From Aestuariibaculum lutulentum (GTDB lineage: Bacteria > Bacteroidota > Bacteroidia > Flavobacteriales > Flavobacteriaceae), in NCBI RefSeq assembly GCF_032926325.1, contig NZ_CP136709.1:3628501-3692500 (forward strand): DNA of 64,000 nt, written 5' to 3'. Numbering within the stretch: the first letter of the stretch is position 1; each line of letters opens with the position of its first letter. The position numbers and the translations under genes were made by a program. This document shows positions 59,612-64,000 of the stretch, piece after piece. Below the pieces are notes generated by a model. It saw nothing but the letters and a program-made list of their open reading frames with translations. It was not told where the DNA came from and ran no database searches.

Positions 59612-60976
59612 TTGTACGCAATATTAGACATAGAAACGACTGGTGGCAAGTATAACGAGGAAGGCATTACCGAAATTGCAATCTACAAATATGATGGACA
59701 TCAAATTGTAGATCAATTCATTAGCCTTGTTAATCCTGAACGCGAAATACAACCTTTTGTAGTTAACCTAACGGGAATTAACAGCAATATGTTGCGCAAT
59801 GCCCCTAAGTTTTTTGAAGTGGCTAAACGCATTGTTGAGATTACCGAAGATTGTATTTTGGTAGCTCACAATGCCCAGTTTGATTATCGTATATTGTGTA
59901 CCGAATTCAGACGTTTAGGTTTCGAATATATTCGTCCTTCTTTATGTTCTGTTGAACTTTCTAAACAACTTATTCCGGGACAACCTTCTTATAGTTTAGG
60001 CAAATTGGTAAGATCTTTAGGGATTCCTGTAAGCGATCGCCATAGAGCATCAGGTGATGCATTGGCAACGCTTAAATTGTTTAAACTGTTATTAGATAAA
60101 GACACTTCTAAAAGTATCATTCAGCAATCTATTAAACTAAATCCTAAGCATCAGCTTGAACCAAGACATTTAGATATTTTAGCCGATTTACCTTCGGAAA
60201 CCGGTGTTTATTATATTCATAATGCAGAAGGTAATATCATTTATATTGGCAAGAGTAACAATATAAAAAAACGCGTCAATCAGCATTTTACAAATACCAA
60301 TAGAAAGTCTAAACAAATTCAGAATTTAGTGGATTCGGTGAGTTATGAAACCACAGGTAGCGAACTTGTAGCGCTTTTAAAGGAAAGCGAAGCGATTAAA
60401 AACATTAAACCTAAATTTAATCGTGCACTCCGTAGAACGCGTTTTACTCATGCCCTTTACAGCTTTACTGACGATAAGGGGTATATTAATTTAAAAATAG
60501 ATATTGCAGACGGTCGTAAAAAACCCATAACCACGTTTAGCAACAGAGACAGCGGTAAAAGTTTTATAAACCACGCCGTTGAAGAATATAAACTTTGCCA
60601 GAAACTAACCGGCATATACCAAACCAAAACCAGTTGTTTTAATTACGATATAAAACAGTGTGAAGGCGCTTGCATTGGCAAAGAATCTCCCGAAAATTAT
60701 AACGATCGTGTTTCTAAATTAATAGCTAAAAACAGTTACACTAACCAAAACATGGTTATTATAGACAGAGGTCGTGATATTGACGAGCGCAGTGCTATTT
60801 TAATTGAAAATGGCGTATTTAAAGGTATCGGTTTTTATAATCTAAACTACCAGATTAATAATATTGAGATTCTTCAATCTATTATTACTCCAATGCAGAA
60901 CAATAGAGACACTCAACATATTATTCAGAGTTACCTAAGGAAAAATAAGAAACTAAAAACAATTTTGTTTGATTAA
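59612..60976 (+). CDS. exonuclease/GIY-YIG fusion protein
   Basis: Protein of 454 residues made of two nuclease modules. The N-terminal DEDD exonuclease domain (about 1-170) has DIETTGG, HNAQFDYRIL and HRASGDALAT, as in DNA polymerase III epsilon. The GIY-YIG domain (about 190-275) begins ETGVYYIHNAEGNIIYIGKSNNIKKRV, as in UvrC and Cho. A conserved CXXX-type segment NYDIKQCEGACIG follows. It likely acts in DNA repair, cutting near lesions and trimming. The start is a TTG at 59612, since MYAILDIETTGG needs it. Confidence 0.88.
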   Translation: MYAILDIETTGGKYNEEGITEIAIYKYDGHQIVDQFISLVNPEREIQPFVVNLTGINSNMLRNAPKFFEVAKRIVEITEDCILVAHNAQFDYRILCTEFRRLGFEYIRPSLCSVELSKQLIPGQPSYSLGKLVRSLGIPVSDRHRASGDALATLKLFKLLLDKDTSKSIIQQSIKLNPKHQLEPRHLDILADLPSETGVYYIHNAEGNIIYIGKSNNIKKRVNQHFTNTNRKSKQIQNLVDSVSYETTGSELVALLKESEAIKNIKPKFNRALRRTRFTHALYSFTDDKGYINLKIDIADGRKKPITTFSNRDSGKSFINHAVEEYKLCQKLTGIYQTKTSCFNYDIKQCEGACIGKESPENYNDRVSKLIAKNSYTNQNMVIIDRGRDIDERSAILIENGVFKGIGFYNLNYQINNIEILQSIITPMQNNRDTQHIIQSYLRKNKKLKTILFD

Positions 60977-61014
60977 TTAATTTTCAGAACTTTAACAGTA
61001 ACGATTAAACTGTT

Positions 61015-63021
61015 ATGACACGAAAATTAATTAAAATCCTGACGCTCTTTATAAGTCTGTGTGGTTTTTCTCAGGAATATTATAATACTCAAGGGTATGA
61101 TGTTACCTTTGAAGACTTAAAGGGCTCCAGTTATGAAGCAGATTCTGAAGCCAATGCCTTAATCATTTACGAATCTGTTCAAGTTTCTACAGATATTGAT
61201 TTTGAATTTAAAGATTGTATCTATTTTATTAGAAAAGTTATTCGAAAAATTAAGATTTTAAATGAATCTGGGTTGAGTAACGCCATACATTATATTTCTT
61301 TATACAATAACGAACTAGCTAGTGAAAAAGTTGAAAATATTAGAGTTATTACCCATAATATGGAGAATAATGAAATTATTGAAACCAAATTGAATAAGGA
61401 CCTGATTAAAAACGAAAAACATAATAAACATAGGTCTTCACTAATCTTAAATCCACAAAATGTTAAAATTGGTTCTGTAATAACCTATAATTATACTATT
61501 AAATCTCCTTTCTTGACACATCTTAACGGTTGGCAGTTTCAAGAAGACATTCCTAAATTATACAGTAAACTAGAGTTAAGTATTCCCGAAAATTTTGAAT
61601 ATGACGTTAAAATTTATGGAGATATCTATTTAACCGATTCTAACACTTTAATTAAACCAAAATGCTTCGCCATTCAAAACACCATTCCAACGGTTTTGGC
61701 TAACAGTCCTTATTTGTATATCGATTGTTTTGATTCTTATTACATAATGAAAAATATTCCTGCCTTTAAAGAAGAGGCCTATACTCTATCTAAAAGAAGT
61801 TCTGTGGCTCGAATTGAATTCGAATTAAAACAATTTACATCTGTTTCTGGTAAGGTTACTGATTATACAAAATTCCACAAAGATTTTGATGACGAGGTAA
61901 TTCAAAGTAAAATTACAGGCAGACAATTAACACAATCTCAAGTTAATAAAATTTTACCCGATAAAATCCTATCTGAAACCAATAAACTAATTAAAGCCAA
62001 AGAAATCTATAATTTTATTCAGAAAAACTACAATTGCAATGGAGTTAACAATATCGTTGAAGATTTTTCCCTAAATAACGTTATTGACAATAAATCTGGC
62101 AATGCTCAATCCATAAATCTATTACTATTAAATGCATTAAATGAAGCCGGTATAAAAGCTAAACCTGTAATATTATCTACAAGAGATAACGGGTTAGTTT
62201 CAAAAATCAACTTCGATTTATCTGATTTCAATTATTTGCTTGTTGAAGTCGAACTTAATAAAAAGACGTATTTGTTAGACGCTTCAAATCCCTATTTAGC
62301 CTTTGGTGAAATCCCTTTTAAATGCCTTAACCAATATGGTATGCGCCTAAACTCTAAAAACAATAATGAATGGATAGATATCGATCCCCTTTTTACAACA
62401 AATCAACTATACAATTTAGAAATCAATATTGATAAGGACCAGAATGTAAAAGGAACTGTAGCCTGTAAAAAAACTGGGTATCATGCCTTAAATTCTAAAC
62501 AAAATTATTTTAACGACGAGCCATCGTACTTTAAGAATTTAACAGAAAGTTTTCCTGATAAAACAATTTCAGATTTTGCAGTTAGCACTTTAAAAGAGGA
62601 TGTAAATCTTAAAGAAACTTACAACATAACTTACACTATTCAAACAGACAATAATACAGTTACTATTAACCCATTCTTGATTAAATATCTTGATGACATC
62701 CCTTTAAAATCAGAAAACAGAATATACCCCATAAACTTTGGTTTCAAAGATAATTACCTATACATGTTTCAATTAAATTTTAATGACAGCTATTCCATAA
62801 AGCAAATTCCTGAAAAATTAATACTGGAATTACCTAACAAAAGTGCAACCATGGTGTTATCAAGCAAAGTAATAGGCAACTCTGTAAATTTAATTTTTAA
62901 AATTAATTTTAATCAGGCAATTTACCAACCTGATTATTATCAATCAATTAAAGAATTTATTAATGAATTGATTAGAATTCAAGAAAATTCAAACATTATT
63001 CTTGAAAGAAAACAACTATAA
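61015..63021 (+). CDS. DUF3857 domain-containing exported protein
   Basis: Protein of 668 residues with a signal peptide (1-19, ending LCGFSQ). The N-terminal DUF3857 region (about 40-290) is followed by a transglutaminase-like core with KAKEIYNFIQKNYNCNG and NVIDNKSGNAQSINLLLLNALNEAGIKAKPVILSTR. In this core the usual catalytic Cys appears replaced (GNAQSINLLL), so peptidase activity is doubtful. A homologue begins 40 bases downstream. The function of the family is unknown, and an extracellular or outer membrane role is inferred from the signal. Confidence 0.85.
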   Translation: MTRKLIKILTLFISLCGFSQEYYNTQGYDVTFEDLKGSSYEADSEANALIIYESVQVSTDIDFEFKDCIYFIRKVIRKIKILNESGLSNAIHYISLYNNELASEKVENIRVITHNMENNEIIETKLNKDLIKNEKHNKHRSSLILNPQNVKIGSVITYNYTIKSPFLTHLNGWQFQEDIPKLYSKLELSIPENFEYDVKIYGDIYLTDSNTLIKPKCFAIQNTIPTVLANSPYLYIDCFDSYYIMKNIPAFKEEAYTLSKRSSVARIEFELKQFTSVSGKVTDYTKFHKDFDDEVIQSKITGRQLTQSQVNKILPDKILSETNKLIKAKEIYNFIQKNYNCNGVNNIVEDFSLNNVIDNKSGNAQSINLLLLNALNEAGIKAKPVILSTRDNGLVSKINFDLSDFNYLLVEVELNKKTYLLDASNPYLAFGEIPFKCLNQYGMRLNSKNNNEWIDIDPLFTTNQLYNLEINIDKDQNVKGTVACKKTGYHALNSKQNYFNDEPSYFKNLTESFPDKTISDFAVSTLKEDVNLKETYNITYTIQTDNNTVTINPFLIKYLDDIPLKSENRIYPINFGFKDNYLYMFQLNFNDSYSIKQIPEKLILELPNKSATMVLSSKVIGNSVNLIFKINFNQAIYQPDYYQSIKEFINELIRIQENSNIILERKQL

Positions 63022-63061
63022 TTTTATATTTTAGTTTAAAAACAATCACATTTATAACTAA

Positions 63062-64000
63062 ATGACAAAATTTACAACTGCCCTGATTTTACTTTTAAAT
63101 CTTTATTGTTTTGCTCAAGAAAATTATTACCCTTACAGTTTTAACGTAAAACCTGAAGATGTAAAAGCTGAGGCTTTTTCAAAAGACTCAACTGCAAATG
63201 CCTTAATTATTTATGAAAGAGGAAATAGTTATGTAGACAACGAGGATTTTGAATTAAAAACAGAAATAGAATGCAAATTAAAGATTTTAAATCGTGAGGG
63301 CTTTGATGAAGCTACCATTGTTATCCCCTTATATAAAAACAAAGACAATTCTCAAAAAGTCTTTAATATAGTAGCATCCACGCATAACATTATTTCTGGT
63401 GATAAAATTGAAGAAACAACTTTAAGCAAAAAAGACATTCACAACGAAGAATACAACGAAAACTACAATTTGGTAAAATTCACCTTACCTAACATAAAGG
63501 AAGGTTCTGTTATTACTTACAGCTACAAAATTACATCTCCATTCATGTTTAATTATAAAGGATGGAACTTTCAAGGTGACATTCCCAAACTATATAGCGA
63601 ATACAACACAAGTGTTCCTGCTAACTGGCAATACCACATAAAACTCATAGGTGGTAAAAAATTAATGACTAACGAATCTAAAATTGCTAAACATTGTTTA
63701 ACAACTTTTAATGGCGGTGTTGCCGACTGTACCATATCTAAATACGCTATGAAAGATATTCCTGCTTTCATAGAAGAAGACTACATGACATCAAAACATA
63801 ATTATTTAGCTCGTATTGAATACGAATTAAAGAGTTTTAAAAATTTCACTGGAGCTGTAAATCATTATACAAAATCCTGGGATGATGTTGATGATGAACT
63901 TAAAAAAGAAAAAAGTGTAGGTCGTCAAATACTAAAATCTATTGATGCCAAAGAATTTCTTCCAGAAACAATTATTAATGAAACTGATATATTAAAAAAG
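63062..64000 (+). CDS. second DUF3857 domain-containing protein (partial, C-terminus outside window)
   Basis: The first 313 residues of an exported protein, running off the right edge. The ATG at 63062 starts a signal peptide (about 1-18, ending LYCFAQ). It parallels the previous gene along its length: NALIIYERGNSYVDNEDFELKTEIECKLKIL, GSVITYSYKITSPFM and GWNFQGDIPKLYSEYNTSVP have close counterparts there. The two are tandem paralogues, probably in one transcript with 40 bases between them. Confidence 0.85.
   Translation, partial: MTKFTTALILLLNLYCFAQENYYPYSFNVKPEDVKAEAFSKDSTANALIIYERGNSYVDNEDFELKTEIECKLKILNREGFDEATIVIPLYKNKDNSQKVFNIVASTHNIISGDKIEETTLSKKDIHNEEYNENYNLVKFTLPNIKEGSVITYSYKITSPFMFNYKGWNFQGDIPKLYSEYNTSVPANWQYHIKLIGGKKLMTNESKIAKHCLTTFNGGVADCTISKYAMKDIPAFIEEDYMTSKHNYLARIEYELKSFKNFTGAVNHYTKSWDDVDDELKKEKSVGRQILKSIDAKEFLPETIINETDILKK

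Noticed and set aside
1..64000. tRNA and rRNA genes
   Set aside because: No cloverleaf with T-loop GTTCRA and no rRNA core segment was noticed on either strand; a covariance scan was not possible.

Overview
The window is low-GC DNA with Bacteroidota-type signals: -7 boxes of the form TAnnTTTG, A-rich leaders and frequent TTG starts. The protein set (NERD nuclease, DUF3857 pair, LytS/LytTR pair, S1/P1 nuclease, dodecin, CLC-F-like channel) fits a member of Flavobacteriaceae, probably a free-living or marine one. No rRNA, tRNA, transposase or CRISPR array was seen.

Bases 1-14.4 kb form a nitrate assimilation and molybdoenzyme block read on the minus strand. It holds an assimilatory nitrate reductase (N-terminal part only), a NarL-like regulator with a NarX-like sensor, a DUF4202 protein, nitrite reductase NirD and NirB, a YdeP-type molybdoenzyme, a MocA-like cytidylyltransferase, XdhC, and an IorB/IorA-type molybdenum hydroxylase. 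The nitrate transporter lies apart at 46.1-47.6 kb. An inverted repeat TAAGTA-N4-TACTTA, usually touching the -7 box, recurs before nasA, nirB, the transporter and (degenerate) the NarL-like regulator. A perfect copy also precedes dodecin at 52.3 kb, so one regulon probably spans the window.

Bases 14.4-36.3 kb are mostly housekeeping and accessory genes: a YheT hydrolase, adenine deaminase, TilS, PabB, an aldose epimerase, a DEAD-box helicase, a cyclophilin, SDR and VOC proteins, an acyltransferase, a LytS/LytTR two-component pair, a DUF418 membrane protein, RsgA, and a two-gene ThrE-type exporter.

Bases 36.4-43.1 kb hold the most striking structure. Eight minus-strand single-gene units are separated by palindromic elements whose CAAC...GTTG cores are 124-127 bp long in the six intact copies. 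Each element folds into a long imperfect stem with a constant one-base bulge and unequal unpaired spacers. Stem changes are compensated between arms. Six units carry 9-10 bp unit-specific sequences that are inverted complements at their two ends, which is the signature of integron cassettes and attC sites. A decayed leftmost unit shows the same sign in 10 bp. Cargo includes a Vat-like acetyltransferase, a PD-(D/E)XK nuclease, an LprI-like protein, a DMP19-like protein and several exported unknowns. No integrase is in the window, so it resembles an attC cluster lacking an integrase, with a core site (GTTG) unlike the classical GTTRRRY.

Bases 43.9-64 kb return to chromosomal genes: a CLC-F-like channel, S1/P1 nuclease, the NarK-like transporter with a soluble insert, a DMT transporter, a sigma factor/small protein/MscS operon, LpdA, dodecin, SmpB, an S15 peptidase with NTF2-like neighbours, Pcm, a Gfo/Idh oxidoreductase, 3-hydroxyacyl-CoA dehydrogenase, a YggS-type PLP protein, an exonuclease/GIY-YIG fusion, and two tandem DUF3857 proteins, the second cut by the window end.
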